NCBI RefSeq assembly: GCF_040822065.1
Contig: NZ_CP162005.1
Coordinates: forward strand, 2,170,001-2,234,000
Source: Pedobacter sp. WC2423
GTDB lineage: Bacteria; Bacteroidota; Bacteroidia; Sphingobacteriales; Sphingobacteriaceae
Direction of reading: 5' to 3'
Length of the DNA stretch: 64,000 nt
The position numbers were made by a program, and so were the translations under genes. This document shows positions 55,903 to 64,000 of the stretch, one piece after another. Positions within the stretch are counted from its first letter, which is position 1. Each line of letters begins with the position of its first letter. The notes beneath the pieces were generated by a model, which saw only the letters and a list, made by a program, of their open reading frames with translations, was not told the origin of the DNA and made no database searches.

Positions 55903-56739
55903 ATGGATAGAATAGAACTCAACTTATCACGTTTGCTGGATACATTTATCAGCAAAATCCCCACCCTTTTACTCGCACTGATTACTTTATTAATAGGATT
56001 CTGGTTAATCAAATTCTTAGTCAGGTTTTTAAATAATCACCTGAATAAAGGAAAAATTGACCTTTCACTTTCTAACTTTTTGATCAGCATTTTAAAAGTT
56101 ATACTTTACGTTCTTTTGCTGGTTACCGTTGCCTCTACCCTAGGCATTGAAACCTCTTCTTTTGTAGCAATTTTAGCTGCATCAGGTCTGGCTGTAGGTC
56201 TGGCTCTTCAGGGGAGCCTTTCTAATTTTGCCGGCGGGGTTTTAATTCTGCTGTTCAAGCCTTTTAAAGTGGGACATTTTATTTCATCCAGCAATAATGT
56301 AAGTGGTACAGTACTTAAAATCGATATCCTTTATACAACTTTAAAAGCGGGAAACGGAACAACGATTTATGCCCCAAACGGTCCGCTGGCCAATGCAGTG
56401 ATCAACAATGTATCAGATAATACAAACCGGATGCAGGAATATAGTATCGGGATATCTTACAATGCCAATATAGATATGGCGAGAAAAGTTATGCTGAATG
56501 TGCTGACTAATGATCCATTAGTTTTGAAAGATCCTGCCCCGGTTGTTCTGGTAGCCTCACTGGGAGATAACGCCGTCAACCTGACGATCAGATCATGGTC
56601 TGCCAATGCAGATTTCTGGGCAACTTACCATCGTAATTTCCAAGCACTTAAAGAAGCACTGGATCAGAACAACATTGCCATTCCTTATCCGCAGCGGGAG
56701 GTACATATCATTCCTGCCAGTACAGATTTGCCTGAGTAA
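55903..56739 (+). CDS. Small-conductance mechanosensitive channel, MscS family
   Basis: The 278-residue protein has three N-terminal membrane helices; the pore helix segment is FVAILAASGLAVGLALQGSLSNFAGGVLILLFKPFKVG, close to the MscS consensus. A cytosolic beta-domain follows (TLKAGNGTTIYAPNGPLANAVINNVS, MQEYSIGISYNANIDMARKVM) with a short C-terminal segment (IAIPYPQREVHI). It releases solutes during hypo-osmotic shock. It lies upstream of an esterase gene with 61 nt between. Confidence 0.95.
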   Translation: MDRIELNLSRLLDTFISKIPTLLLALITLLIGFWLIKFLVRFLNNHLNKGKIDLSLSNFLISILKVILYVLLLVTVASTLGIETSSFVAILAASGLAVGLALQGSLSNFAGGVLILLFKPFKVGHFISSSNNVSGTVLKIDILYTTLKAGNGTTIYAPNGPLANAVINNVSDNTNRMQEYSIGISYNANIDMARKVMLNVLTNDPLVLKDPAPVVLVASLGDNAVNLTIRSWSANADFWATYHRNFQALKEALDQNNIAIPYPQREVHIIPASTDLPE

Positions 56740-56800
56740 TGCTAACTTACACCTTAATCCGTTTCTTTTTAAACCGTATTTAAAACACTAGCTTTACACT

Positions 56801-57640
56801 ATGAAGCATTTAACTTTCCTTTTATTATTTATTGCCTTATTTGGTAATGTTGCCAGAAGCCAGAATAAAACAGCCACTATACAAATCTCAACCAAACCCT
56901 TTTCTTTAGGCATAACTGATGAAATTCAATCAGCACAATTAGCAGAAAAAAGAATTCTGAATATTTATTTACCAGAAGGTTATGACCAGGACCTGAAAGA
57001 AACCTACCCGGTTATTTATCTTTTAGACGGCTCTGCCAATGAAGATTTTATCCATATCGCAGGTCTTGTTCAATATTGCACTATGATACAGGTTATGCCA
57101 AAATCAATTGTTGTCGGTATTGCAAATATGGATAGAAAAAGAGATTTCACCTTCCCCACTACTGTACAGAAAGATTTAAAAGATTTCCCAACTACAGGAA
57201 AATCAGGAAAATTCATAGCTTTTATCGAGAAGGATTTACAGCCTTATATCCAGCAGAAATACAGAACTAATGCTTCCAGGACTATTGTTGGTCAGTCATT
57301 AGGCGGATTATTAGCCACTGAGGTACTTTTAAAAAAACCTGAACTTTTCAACAACTATGTGATCATCAGCCCAAGTTTATGGTGGGATAATGAATCTCTG
57401 CTTGCAAAAGCTCCTGAGTTATTAAAATCAACTGCAGCCAAAAATATTAAAGTATATATTTCGGTAGGTACAGAAGGCAAAGTGATGGAACAGGATGCCG
57501 CCAACCTTGCAGCTGTCTTAAAAAAATCTGCTGATCAGCGTTTACAGATCATCTTCAACCCTATGCCGGCAGAAAACCACTTAACCATTTTACACCATAG
57601 TGTCTATAAAGCATTTGAGGTGCTGAATACTAAAAAATAA
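56801..57640 (+). CDS. Secreted alpha/beta hydrolase, esterase D/IroE-like
   Basis: The 279-residue protein has a signal peptide (LLFIALFGNVARSQ) and the esterase fold: RILNIYLPEGYDQDLKETYPVIYLLDGSANE, ASRTIVGQSLGGLLATEVLL with the nucleophile Ser in GQSLG, PSLWWDNESLL, and a possible catalytic His in ENHLTILHHSVY. Relatives hydrolyse siderophore or formylglutathione esters. It is probably periplasmic. The AraC regulator gene begins 10 nt later, so the pair is likely an operon. Confidence 0.88.
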   Translation: MKHLTFLLLFIALFGNVARSQNKTATIQISTKPFSLGITDEIQSAQLAEKRILNIYLPEGYDQDLKETYPVIYLLDGSANEDFIHIAGLVQYCTMIQVMPKSIVVGIANMDRKRDFTFPTTVQKDLKDFPTTGKSGKFIAFIEKDLQPYIQQKYRTNASRTIVGQSLGGLLATEVLLKKPELFNNYVIISPSLWWDNESLLAKAPELLKSTAAKNIKVYISVGTEGKVMEQDAANLAAVLKKSADQRLQIIFNPMPAENHLTILHHSVYKAFEVLNTKK

Positions 57641-57650
57641 GTTACAGAAA

Positions 57651-58460
57651 ATGCAGGTATCACCTTCCATAGATTTGTCAGCAACGATTAAGCATTATCT
57701 CTTTTTGACTACTCAAACTGAAGAGATAAAGAAGCTGCGTCTGTTTTCTGACGGAAATACAGGAATGGTGTTCTCTTTTAAAAATCCATTAATTTCGCAT
57801 TTTACCAGCCCGGATATTCCTGTTGAGCTTCCGGGCTCCTTTATTTACGGACAACCGGATGCTTACCAGGATTTATACTGCCAGGGAGAAACATCTTTAA
57901 TGATTATTGTTTTTCATCCTCATGGATTGAGTCAAATGCCAGGAGTTCCTTCTCAGGAGCTTAAAAATCAACGTATCAAAACGGCAGATGTCTTTGGTAC
58001 CCATGGAGCCGAACTTTACGAAAAGTTGTCGGACAGCACTTCGATTACCAGTAAAATTACTTTGGCCGAAGCTTTTTTCCGAAAGCTGATGGTACACAGG
58101 CAGCTTTCAGATCAGCCATTAATTTTGGCATCAATCAATTTTATTACGCAACACAAGGGTTTACTTCCGGTCAGTAAATTAGCAGATTTCACAGGTTATC
58201 ACGAAAGAAAACTGGAAAGGACTTTTATAACTCACATCGGGATCAGTCCGAAAAGATTCAGTACAATTGTCAAGCTGCATGTGTTTCTGAAACAGCTCAG
58301 GGATAAACCAGTTCAGGAAAACCTGACTGCGCTGGGTTACGAAGCCGGATATTACGATCAGCCACATCTGATCCGTGAATTCAAAAAACATACAGGACTA
58401 ACGCCGGGTCAATACAGCAGTATCACCGATCCGCTGGCCATCAACTTCCTGAGCTACTAA
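57651..58460 (+). CDS. AraC-family transcriptional regulator
   Basis: The 269-residue protein has an N-terminal sensory part (FSFKNPLISHFTSPDIPVELPGSFIYGQPD, LMIIVFHPHGLSQM) and a C-terminal AraC/XylS double helix-turn-helix (VSKLADFTGYHERKLERTFITHIGISPKRFS, ENLTALGYEAGYYDQPHLIREFKKHTGLTPGQY). It resembles the DUF6597-type one-component regulators common in Bacteroidota. It lies 10 nt after the esterase. Confidence 0.9.
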   Translation: MQVSPSIDLSATIKHYLFLTTQTEEIKKLRLFSDGNTGMVFSFKNPLISHFTSPDIPVELPGSFIYGQPDAYQDLYCQGETSLMIIVFHPHGLSQMPGVPSQELKNQRIKTADVFGTHGAELYEKLSDSTSITSKITLAEAFFRKLMVHRQLSDQPLILASINFITQHKGLLPVSKLADFTGYHERKLERTFITHIGISPKRFSTIVKLHVFLKQLRDKPVQENLTALGYEAGYYDQPHLIREFKKHTGLTPGQYSSITDPLAINFLSY

Positions 58461-58528
58461 GCTGCACTGTCGGATTTGTACATTTTTATAGAATTCCTGC
58501 AATATATCTTTGTTCAAAACAGATAAAG

Positions 58529-59473
58529 ATGGAAAACCTTAAAATTGCTACCGCACAATTTGAGCACAAAAGCGGAGATAAGAATTACAACCTTTCAATC
58601 ATAGATGATTTGGCCGGAAAGGCTTCAAAAGATGGTGCAAAGGTTATTGCTTTTCATGAATGCTCAATTACCGGTTATACTTTTGCCAGAAATCTTTCTA
58701 AAGCACAAATGCTTGATTTAGCAGAATTTATTCCGGCTGGAGAAAGTATTTTAGCGCTTACAGCCATAGCAGCTAAATATAATATTGCCGTTCTGGCTGG
58801 ACTTTTTGAGAAAGATGAAACGGATAATTTGTTTAAAGCCTATGTCTGCGTAGATAAAAATGGTCTGGTTGCCAGGTTCAGAAAATTACATCCTTTTATC
58901 AATCCTTTCCTTACACCTGGTAATGAATACTGCATTTTTGAGCTTTATGGCTGGAAATGTGGAATTCTGATTTGTTATGACAATAACATCACTGAAAACG
59001 TAAGAGCAACCACACTTTTAGGAGCTGATATTATTTTTATGCCGCACGTTACCATGTGTACCCCTTCAACCCGGCCGGGAGCAGGATTCGTAGATCCGGC
59101 ACTATGGACGAACAGAGAAAATGATCCAACCTCGCTCCGCCTGGAATTTGAAGGGATGAAAGGTCGCGACTGGTTAATGAAATGGCTGCCAGCCAGAGCT
59201 TATGATAATGCAATATATGCAGTTTTCTCTAATCCGATCGGGATGGACGATGACCAGCTGAAAAATGGATGTTCGATGATTATTGATCCTTTTGGAGATA
59301 TACTCAATGAATGTAAAACATTAGGGGATGATTATGTAGTAGCGGTGCTGACACCTGAAAAACTGAAGCAAGCAGGGGGCCATCGTTATATTCAGGCCAG
59401 AAGACCCGGGCTCTATAAAGATATTATTGGAAGGCCGCATCAATCCGAACAAAAAGTAGTCTGGCTTATTTAA
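58529..59473 (+). CDS. Nitrilase-family carbon-nitrogen hydrolase
   Basis: The 314-residue protein shows the full catalytic set of the family: Glu in VIAFHECSITGYTF, Lys in ARFRKLHPF, and Cys in CGILICYDNNITEN. Further residues (ADIIFMPHVTMCT, RAYDNAIYAVFSNPIG, SMIIDPFGDILNE) belong to the same fold. The enzymes hydrolyse nitriles, amides or carbamoyl compounds; the substrate is not visible. Monocistronic, ended by a strong terminator. Confidence 0.93.
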   Translation: MENLKIATAQFEHKSGDKNYNLSIIDDLAGKASKDGAKVIAFHECSITGYTFARNLSKAQMLDLAEFIPAGESILALTAIAAKYNIAVLAGLFEKDETDNLFKAYVCVDKNGLVARFRKLHPFINPFLTPGNEYCIFELYGWKCGILICYDNNITENVRATTLLGADIIFMPHVTMCTPSTRPGAGFVDPALWTNRENDPTSLRLEFEGMKGRDWLMKWLPARAYDNAIYAVFSNPIGMDDDQLKNGCSMIIDPFGDILNECKTLGDDYVVAVLTPEKLKQAGGHRYIQARRPGLYKDIIGRPHQSEQKVVWLI

Positions 59474-59483
59474 TTAATGATCA

Positions 59484-59518
59484 ACTGACCGCCCTGGATA
59501 ATGGCGGTCAGTTTTTTT
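59484..59518 (+). terminator. Terminator after the nitrilase gene
   Basis: ACTGACCGCC (59484-59493) pairs perfectly with GGCGGTCAGT (59503-59512) and is followed by seven T residues. Confidence 0.9.
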
Positions 59519-59577
59519 ATTACAGGAATTGCTCCTGTTTAATAAATAGTTCTTGCAGAATTAAATCTTTATGTTTT

Positions 59578-59594
59578 ACTTTGTATCTCAAAGT
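59578..59594. promoter_or_regulatory. Operator copy 1: ACTTTG-N5-CAAAGT
   Basis: ACTTTG (59578-59583) and CAAAGT (59589-59594) form a palindrome with the spacer TATCT, 9 nt before the ATG of the membrane gene. The left half resembles a -7 box, so binding would block transcription. The same element stands before creD. Confidence 0.65.
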
Positions 59595-59603
59595 TCTTTT
59601 AAA

Positions 59604-60221
59604 ATGCAAGAAAAAGATATTTATTCAGAGCTGAGTTCTATCCGAAACCTGATGGAACGTTCTTCCAAATTCATTTCCCTGAGTGGTTTATCAGGGATTA
59701 TGGCTGGGGTATATGCATTAATTGGCGCGTTTATAGGCTATAAAATAGTATATAATACACAAGGTATTTTGCAATATAGAGACAGTTATATCAGTGAATC
59801 ACAGATTTTATGGCAATTAACCAGTATAGCTGCTGGTGTTTTAGTGCTTTCTTTAGTAACGGGGATCTGGCTGACTATTCGCCAGGCACGTAAAAAGGGA
59901 GAAAATTTCTGGAACCCGGTTAGTAAGCGGTTGCTGGTCAACATGACCATTCCCCTGGTAACTGGCGGATTATTTATTCTTATCCTGCTGATCCGCGGTG
60001 AATATGCAATTATTTGCTCTGCCTGCCTGATCTTTTATGGCCTGGCATTGATTGCTGGAAGTCATTACACGATATCTGCTGTAAAATGGCTTGGATTTAG
60101 TGAAATTATTATAGGCTTAATCGCAGCTTTAATCCCGGGTTACGGAATTATCTTCTGGACCTTAGGTTTCGGTATCCTGCATATTCTTTATGGTTCAATC
60201 ATGCACTTTAAATACAATTAG
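59604..60221 (+). CDS. Membrane protein co-encoded with a winged-helix regulator
   Basis: From ATG 59604 (MQEKDIYSELSSIRNLMERSSKF) the 205-residue protein has a cytosolic coiled N-terminus and five or six membrane helices (SGLSGIMAGVYALIGAFIG, LTSIAAGVLVLSLVTGIWL, LLVNMTIPLVTGGLFILILL, IICSACLIFYGLALIAGS). Function unknown. The stop TAG overlaps the regulator's GTG start (TAGTG), so both are made from the same message. An in-frame ATG at 59571 would run through the operator and is not used. Confidence 0.8.
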   Translation: MQEKDIYSELSSIRNLMERSSKFISLSGLSGIMAGVYALIGAFIGYKIVYNTQGILQYRDSYISESQILWQLTSIAAGVLVLSLVTGIWLTIRQARKKGENFWNPVSKRLLVNMTIPLVTGGLFILILLIRGEYAIICSACLIFYGLALIAGSHYTISAVKWLGFSEIIIGLIAALIPGYGIIFWTLGFGILHILYGSIMHFKYN

Positions 60222-60523
60222 TGAAAATTTCGCTGGAATCTTTCGATAAAGCTTTTGAGAACCGGTTACGCCTGCAAATTATGAGCGTACTGGTTGCCAA
60301 TGCCTATTATGATTTCAATTCTTTGAAAGAGCTTTTGAATGCAACCGATGGGAACCTTGCCTCCCATCTTAAAGCATTGGAGAAGGAAGAATATATTACG
60401 GTAACCAAAAGTTTTATTGGTCGTAAGCCTAATACACAATATGCTGCTTCGGCAAAAGGGATCCTTGCATTTAAAAAACACCTGGAAGCACTTGAAAATT
60501 TAATTAAACAACAAAAGAAATAA
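60221..60523 (+). CDS. Winged-helix transcriptional regulator (MarR/ArsR-like)
   Basis: The 100-residue protein starts with GTG (60221-60223) sharing the G of the preceding TAG stop. It is a single winged-helix domain: ENRLRLQIMSVLVANAYYDFNSLKELLNATDGNLASHLKALEKEEYITVTKSFIGRKPNTQYAASAKGI, with wing and recognition helix visible. Family members next to creD in Bacteroidota bind palindromic operators of their own genes by inference. The two ACTTTG-N5-CAAAGT sites flanking this gene are its probable targets. Confidence 0.9.
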   Translation: MKISLESFDKAFENRLRLQIMSVLVANAYYDFNSLKELLNATDGNLASHLKALEKEEYITVTKSFIGRKPNTQYAASAKGILAFKKHLEALENLIKQQKK

Positions 60524-60539
60524 CCTTTTTTTTAACCTT

Positions 60540-60560
60540 GTACTTTGAATCTCAAAGTAC
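60540..60560. promoter_or_regulatory. Operator copy 2: perfect palindrome before creD
   Basis: Arms GTACTTTGA (60540-60548) and TCAAAGTAC (60552-60560) are perfectly inverted around ATC. It contains the ACTTTG-N5-CAAAGT core of copy 1, followed in both by a TTTTAAA stretch. It is 15 nt before the creD ATG. Confidence 0.7.
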
Positions 60561-60575
60561 TTTTAAATCACTCAT

Positions 60576-62042
60576 ATGAACTATCAACAAGAAAAACAAA
60601 GCAATGGATTCAGAACGTGGTTCTCGGAATCTGTTATTGTAAAGTTATGCCTTATAGGTGTTTTAACCCTGCTCCTGCTTATTCCTTCGGGCTTAGTACA
60701 GAATCTGATTTTGGAAAGACAAGCCAGACAGCAGGAAGTTAACAATGAAATATCAGACAAGTGGTCTGGAAGCCAGCTGGTAGAAGGTCCGATTTTGGTT
60801 ATTCCTTATAAAACCAATGTTAACCATAAGGACAGTGCCGGAAAGGTGACCACAAAAGAAGTATTAACCAATATCTATATCCTGCCCGAAACTTTGAATA
60901 TAACCGGTAAAGCAGCACCACAATTGCTGCATCGTGGAATATTTGATGCTGTGGTCTATAATTCAAAGATCAGGGTAAATGGAAAATTCAGTGCAATGGA
61001 ATTAAGGAAATCAGGCATTAATCCAGATATGGTTCAATGGGACAAGGCAAAGGTAGACATCGGATTAAGTGATCTGAAAGGTTTAAAGAATAACCCTGTT
61101 ATTAAATTAGCAGGTAAAGATTATGCTGTTGAACCAGATTTCACCACAATGGCTTTATTTACCAATAACCTGATTATCCAGCCCGATTTGAGTGCCGGTA
61201 AAAATACGGCACTGGATTTTAGTTTTGACCTGGATTTAAGAGGCAGCAATGAGCTTAGTTTCCTGCATATCGGAAAGAGCACCACTGTAAAGATTGACGG
61301 AAGCTGGGGAAATCCGAAGTTTACAGGACGTTATCTTCCGGAGCAGCGGAATGTATCTGCCAATGCATTTTCAGCCACATGGAAAATGCCCTATTTTAAC
61401 AGGCCTTTCTCTCAGCAATGGATCAATGAGAATTCAACGCTGGTTACTGCTCCTGCAACTCAGGAAATTCCATTGCCGGAAACCAATGTTCAGGCACCTT
61501 TAAGGGATGGTTCTTTTGGTATCCAGTTTATTCTTCCGGTTGATCAGTATCAAAAGACCATGCGCTCAGGCAAATATTCTATTCTGATCATTATGCTGAC
61601 TTTCATTTCGTTATTTTTCACCGAACTGCTGAACAAGAGAAAAGTGCACCTTTTACAATATGTACTGATTGGTGCAGCGATGATTATCTACTATACATTA
61701 TTGCTCTCATTTAGCGAGCGTGTTGGTTTTAATGTGGCTTATCTCATTGCTTCGGTTGCTACAGTTTCATTAATTGGTAGTTTTATCGCAGCCTTATTAA
61801 AAAATAAAAAACCAGCTTTGATATTTGCCGGAATTCTGACTGTTTTCTACGGATTTGTTTATGTGATTATTCAGTTGCAGGACGTGGCTTTATTATTCGG
61901 AAGTGTGGGCTTATTTATTATTGTAGCGGCATTGATGTATTTATCGGCCAAAATAGACTGGAATAGAAATCCATTAGCAGAGATGCCGGATTCAGCGCAA
62001 AATGCGGCAGGAACTGTGCAAACAGAAACACAAGAATCGTAA
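60576..62042 (+). CDS. creD: CreD-like inner-membrane protein
   Basis: The 488-residue protein has the CreD layout: an N-terminal helix (VKLCLIGVLTLLLLIPSGLVQNLILERQARQQEV), a large extracytoplasmic beta-rich domain (about 60-315; GPILVIPYKTN, LHRGIFDAVVYNSKIRVNGKFS, SFDLDLRGSNELSFLHIGKST), then about six membrane helices (FISLFFTELLNKRKVHLLQYVLIGAAMIIYYTLLLSFSERVGFNVAYLIAS). CreD is an envelope-integrity protein linked to beta-lactam and colicin tolerance in enterobacteria. Here its operator suggests control by the upstream winged-helix protein, not by CreBC. Confidence 0.93.
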   Translation: MNYQQEKQSNGFRTWFSESVIVKLCLIGVLTLLLLIPSGLVQNLILERQARQQEVNNEISDKWSGSQLVEGPILVIPYKTNVNHKDSAGKVTTKEVLTNIYILPETLNITGKAAPQLLHRGIFDAVVYNSKIRVNGKFSAMELRKSGINPDMVQWDKAKVDIGLSDLKGLKNNPVIKLAGKDYAVEPDFTTMALFTNNLIIQPDLSAGKNTALDFSFDLDLRGSNELSFLHIGKSTTVKIDGSWGNPKFTGRYLPEQRNVSANAFSATWKMPYFNRPFSQQWINENSTLVTAPATQEIPLPETNVQAPLRDGSFGIQFILPVDQYQKTMRSGKYSILIIMLTFISLFFTELLNKRKVHLLQYVLIGAAMIIYYTLLLSFSERVGFNVAYLIASVATVSLIGSFIAALLKNKKPALIFAGILTVFYGFVYVIIQLQDVALLFGSVGLFIIVAALMYLSAKIDWNRNPLAEMPDSAQNAAGTVQTETQES

Positions 62043-62051
62043 ATCATTCCT

Positions 62052-62083
62052 TACGGGAACCTCTTGCACGAGGTTCCCGTAAT
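62052..62083 (+). terminator. Hairpin between creD and the DUF2809 gene
   Basis: TTACGGGAACCTC (62052-62064) pairs perfectly over 13 bp with GAGGTTCCCGTAA (62071-62083). Only a short TTT follows, so it may attenuate more than terminate. Confidence 0.7.
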
Positions 62084-62099
62084 TTAAAAACCCATTTAT

Positions 62100-62483
62100 A
62101 TGTTTAGTTTTAGCAAGTATTATTTTGGACTTACTGTCTTATTATTTAGTATAGAGGTTTTGATTGCCTTATATGCGCATGATGAGTTCATCCGCCCTTA
62201 TGCAGGAGATTTCCTGATTGTTATCTTCTTGTTTTGCCTGGTTAAAGCATTTTTAAATGTCCCTTCGAAATGGGTACTCATCAGCGTGTTATTGTTCTCT
62301 TATTGTGTAGAGGCTGGTCAGTACTTTAACCTGATTCACCATTTAGGTCTGGACCAGTCAAAAATAGCTCCACTGATTTTAGGCAATTATTTCAGCTGGA
62401 CAGACATGGTAGCTTATACGCTGGGTGCAGCGGTTATTTTTGTGCTACAATCATCTCCTGGGGCCTCAACCCAAGCACATTGA
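62100..62483 (+). CDS. DUF2809 membrane protein
   Basis: The 127-residue protein has four membrane helices and the DUF2809 pattern: FSKYYFGLTVLLFSIEVLIALY, FIRPYAGDFLIVIFLFCLVKAF, LLFSYCVEAGQYFNLIHHLGL, and LGNYFSWTDMVAYTLGAAVIFVL. Function unknown. It follows creD by 57 nt with a hairpin between, and could be transcribed by readthrough. Confidence 0.9.
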   Translation: MFSFSKYYFGLTVLLFSIEVLIALYAHDEFIRPYAGDFLIVIFLFCLVKAFLNVPSKWVLISVLLFSYCVEAGQYFNLIHHLGLDQSKIAPLILGNYFSWTDMVAYTLGAAVIFVLQSSPGASTQAH

Positions 62484-62604
62484 AAAATGTATTGCTAAAA
62501 GCAGAGACACTATCATAGATTTTTTGGAAAAAAGGAATGCATACCAGGGCTACTGTAGGTTCATCTGCTTTACCAATAATTTTTCACAATCCCTGCACCT
62601 TCTC

Positions 62605-63795
62605 TTACTGCTTTTTAATGAACCTACCCGCTGTAACCTTCGGAATGATCACAAGCAGGTCATATCCCTTAATGATCCTTTGCATTTTAATATTTGTAAT
62701 TTTCAGCCGCCCCTCGTTCAGCTCCTTTCTTAATGGAAGCAGATCAAAACAATACCACTGTTCCCCGTCGGCTATTTTAGTAATTGGCTTCAGGATCTTA
62801 AGAACGCTGCTATTGGGATCAATATTTTCTGCTGGAAAACCTTCAAACGGTGAAGCCTGGCTACCAGAGATACCCAGAATCATAATGTGCAGGGAACTCT
62901 TAAAATCGGCATCGTTGATGTTACTGATCAGGTTCCCGATATCGTACACGTCCAGAAGACTCTCTCCTTTTGTAAGATGGTTTGCTCCATATTTGAACAA
63001 GTTTCTTTTACCATACCAACTACTGTAAACTTTCATGAGCTGGTTTTTCATGAGCTGAACCCTCATCTCATGACTTTGGGATTTATAAATCCTGGCACTC
63101 AATTTTAGTGCATCGATAATCTTTGTTTCCTGTGTACTTAATTTAAGCAGGGACAGCCTGTCTATATTTTTCGCAAAATCATCGGTCAACAGATAAAAGG
63201 GTTTACGCTGATCCTTTAGAAAATTGTCAAAATATAATTTTGAACTATCTGCAATGAGCTTATAGAGCTCTTTTGCTTCTTTATTTCTGGTGGTCTGCTG
63301 TAACTCATTGCAAATTATCCTGTCACCAATCAGGAGTATCTGATCAGTTCCGCGGATGGTGGTATTTGATTTACTAAGTTGTTTTAGAAGTTCAAATTCC
63401 GGGGCAAAAGCATAGAAAGAAAAGGCATTTCCATAAGTGTCTGCATAGCGCTGCAATTCCACTTGCGACAGGCTTTTGATCTTTCCCTGAAGGATCTCTG
63501 CTGTAAAAGGATCGATTTCGCAGAAAAAATTCTCGAACTTGATCCTGGAAGCAATAGCAGAGGTAAAGTAAGGGATCTCATTGGTAAAATGGTCTTCGCC
63601 GATCAATACATCATTCGATACAGTTGCTTGTTTAAGAATTTTTTCCCAGCCAGAACCTGAAAATGTGCCTGCTTGTTTGGTAAAAGTTGTCACATTATTC
63701 CTGGCCAGGCTGGTAAGCAGGCTGTCTTGTGCAAAAGTGACTGAAGTTGTAGCAAAGAATAAAAATACTGAAAGTATCAGGCCCGGTCGGTTCAT
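62605..63795 (-). CDS. Secreted protein, possibly ChaN/EreA-like superfamily
   Basis: From ATG 63795 (MNRPGLILSVFLFFATTSVTFAQ) the 396-residue protein has a signal peptide. A segment VLIGEDHFTNEIPYFTSAIAS near the N-terminus and EIDPFTAEILQG, IRGTDQI further on recall the GExH-type opening of ChaN-like and erythromycin-esterase-like proteins, which use Glu/His near a helix start. The similarity is weak. The remainder is helical with long charged stretches (ELYKLIADSSKLYFDNFLKD). The gene is convergent with DUF2809, with a 121-bp gap that shows nothing clear. Confidence 0.65.
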   Translation of the reverse strand: MNRPGLILSVFLFFATTSVTFAQDSLLTSLARNNVTTFTKQAGTFSGSGWEKILKQATVSNDVLIGEDHFTNEIPYFTSAIASRIKFENFFCEIDPFTAEILQGKIKSLSQVELQRYADTYGNAFSFYAFAPEFELLKQLSKSNTTIRGTDQILLIGDRIICNELQQTTRNKEAKELYKLIADSSKLYFDNFLKDQRKPFYLLTDDFAKNIDRLSLLKLSTQETKIIDALKLSARIYKSQSHEMRVQLMKNQLMKVYSSWYGKRNLFKYGANHLTKGESLLDVYDIGNLISNINDADFKSSLHIMILGISGSQASPFEGFPAENIDPNSSVLKILKPITKIADGEQWYCFDLLPLRKELNEGRLKITNIKMQRIIKGYDLLVIIPKVTAGRFIKKQ

Positions 63796-63871
63796 TTGAT
63801 GCAGTGGTCTATATTTTGGTTTACAATTAAACATCTACAATATAAAAAATTATTCAGGATTTCATTCTTAG

Positions 63872-64000
<129 letters not shown>

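Noticed and set aside
59571..59603. Upstream start of the membrane gene
   Set aside because: The extra residues are encoded by the operator palindrome, and ATG 59604 lies 9 nt after it.

Overview
The window reads as a chromosomal segment of a Bacteroidota bacterium of the Sphingobacteriaceae type, most like Pedobacter. This rests on the SusC/SusD pair, several carboxypeptidase-regulatory-domain TonB receptors, DUF1080, DUF4142 and DUF4249 proteins, an AraC-tailed hybrid histidine kinase, TAnnTTTG-like promoter elements and AT-rich intergenic DNA. I see no complete insertion sequence, prophage or CRISPR array. The only RNA gene I can support is a tRNA-Cys.

Layout. 0-1.6 kb: the end of a suf Fe-S assembly operon (sufC partial, sufB) behind a perfect 13-bp inverted repeat. 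1.9-11.1 kb: M1 aminopeptidase, a HipA-like kinase with a DUF3037 partner, a lipoprotein, a membrane protein with a NarL-type two-component system, and a TPM-domain protein. 11.3-19.2 kb: a small carbohydrate-uptake locus (SusD, SusC, a hybrid regulator that lacks the usual phospho-acceptor histidine, DUF1080 hydrolase). 19.2-27.3 kb: CDGSH protein, small unknown genes, HAD hydrolase, Oar-like TonB receptor, DUF4142 lipoprotein, DUF1345 protein and an ECF sigma factor. 27.3-28.9 kb: a gene-poor stretch with three kinds of short repeats, ending at tRNA-Cys. 29.2-36.7 kb: SWIM-SNF2 helicase, a 12-bp minisatellite with a long hairpin, an unknown gene, and a TonB receptor/DUF4249 pair.

36.8-45.4 kb holds the most striking locus. 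It is one tight co-directional cluster encoding a membrane Ser/Thr kinase, an FhaA-like protein, a 29-residue membrane micro-ORF, a membrane PP2C phosphatase, a single-chain RodA/FtsW-transpeptidase fusion of 1317 residues, and an FHA protein. It has the parts list of the actinobacterial fhaA-fhaB-pstP-rodA-pbpA-pknA-pknB cluster, rebuilt with a fused glycan polymerase-crosslinkase. The inferred job is phosphorylation-controlled peptidoglycan synthesis.

45.6-49.8 kb: a molybdoenzyme operon (fdhD, a small DUF7009-like protein, FdhF/YdeP-type oxidoreductase, mobA). 49.9-51.8 kb: an AAA ATPase plus RloB-like pair that looks like a defence module. 52.0-54.5 kb: metNIQ methionine importer. 54.7-59.5 kb: alcohol dehydrogenase, MscS channel, esterase, AraC regulator, nitrilase. 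59.6-62.5 kb: a membrane protein, a winged-helix regulator and CreD, with the same ACTTTG-N5-CAAAGT operator in front of both transcription units, then DUF2809. 62.6-64 kb: a secreted unknown protein and the end of a TetX-like FAD monooxygenase.

All assignments come from reading motifs in the translated sequence. No database search was run.
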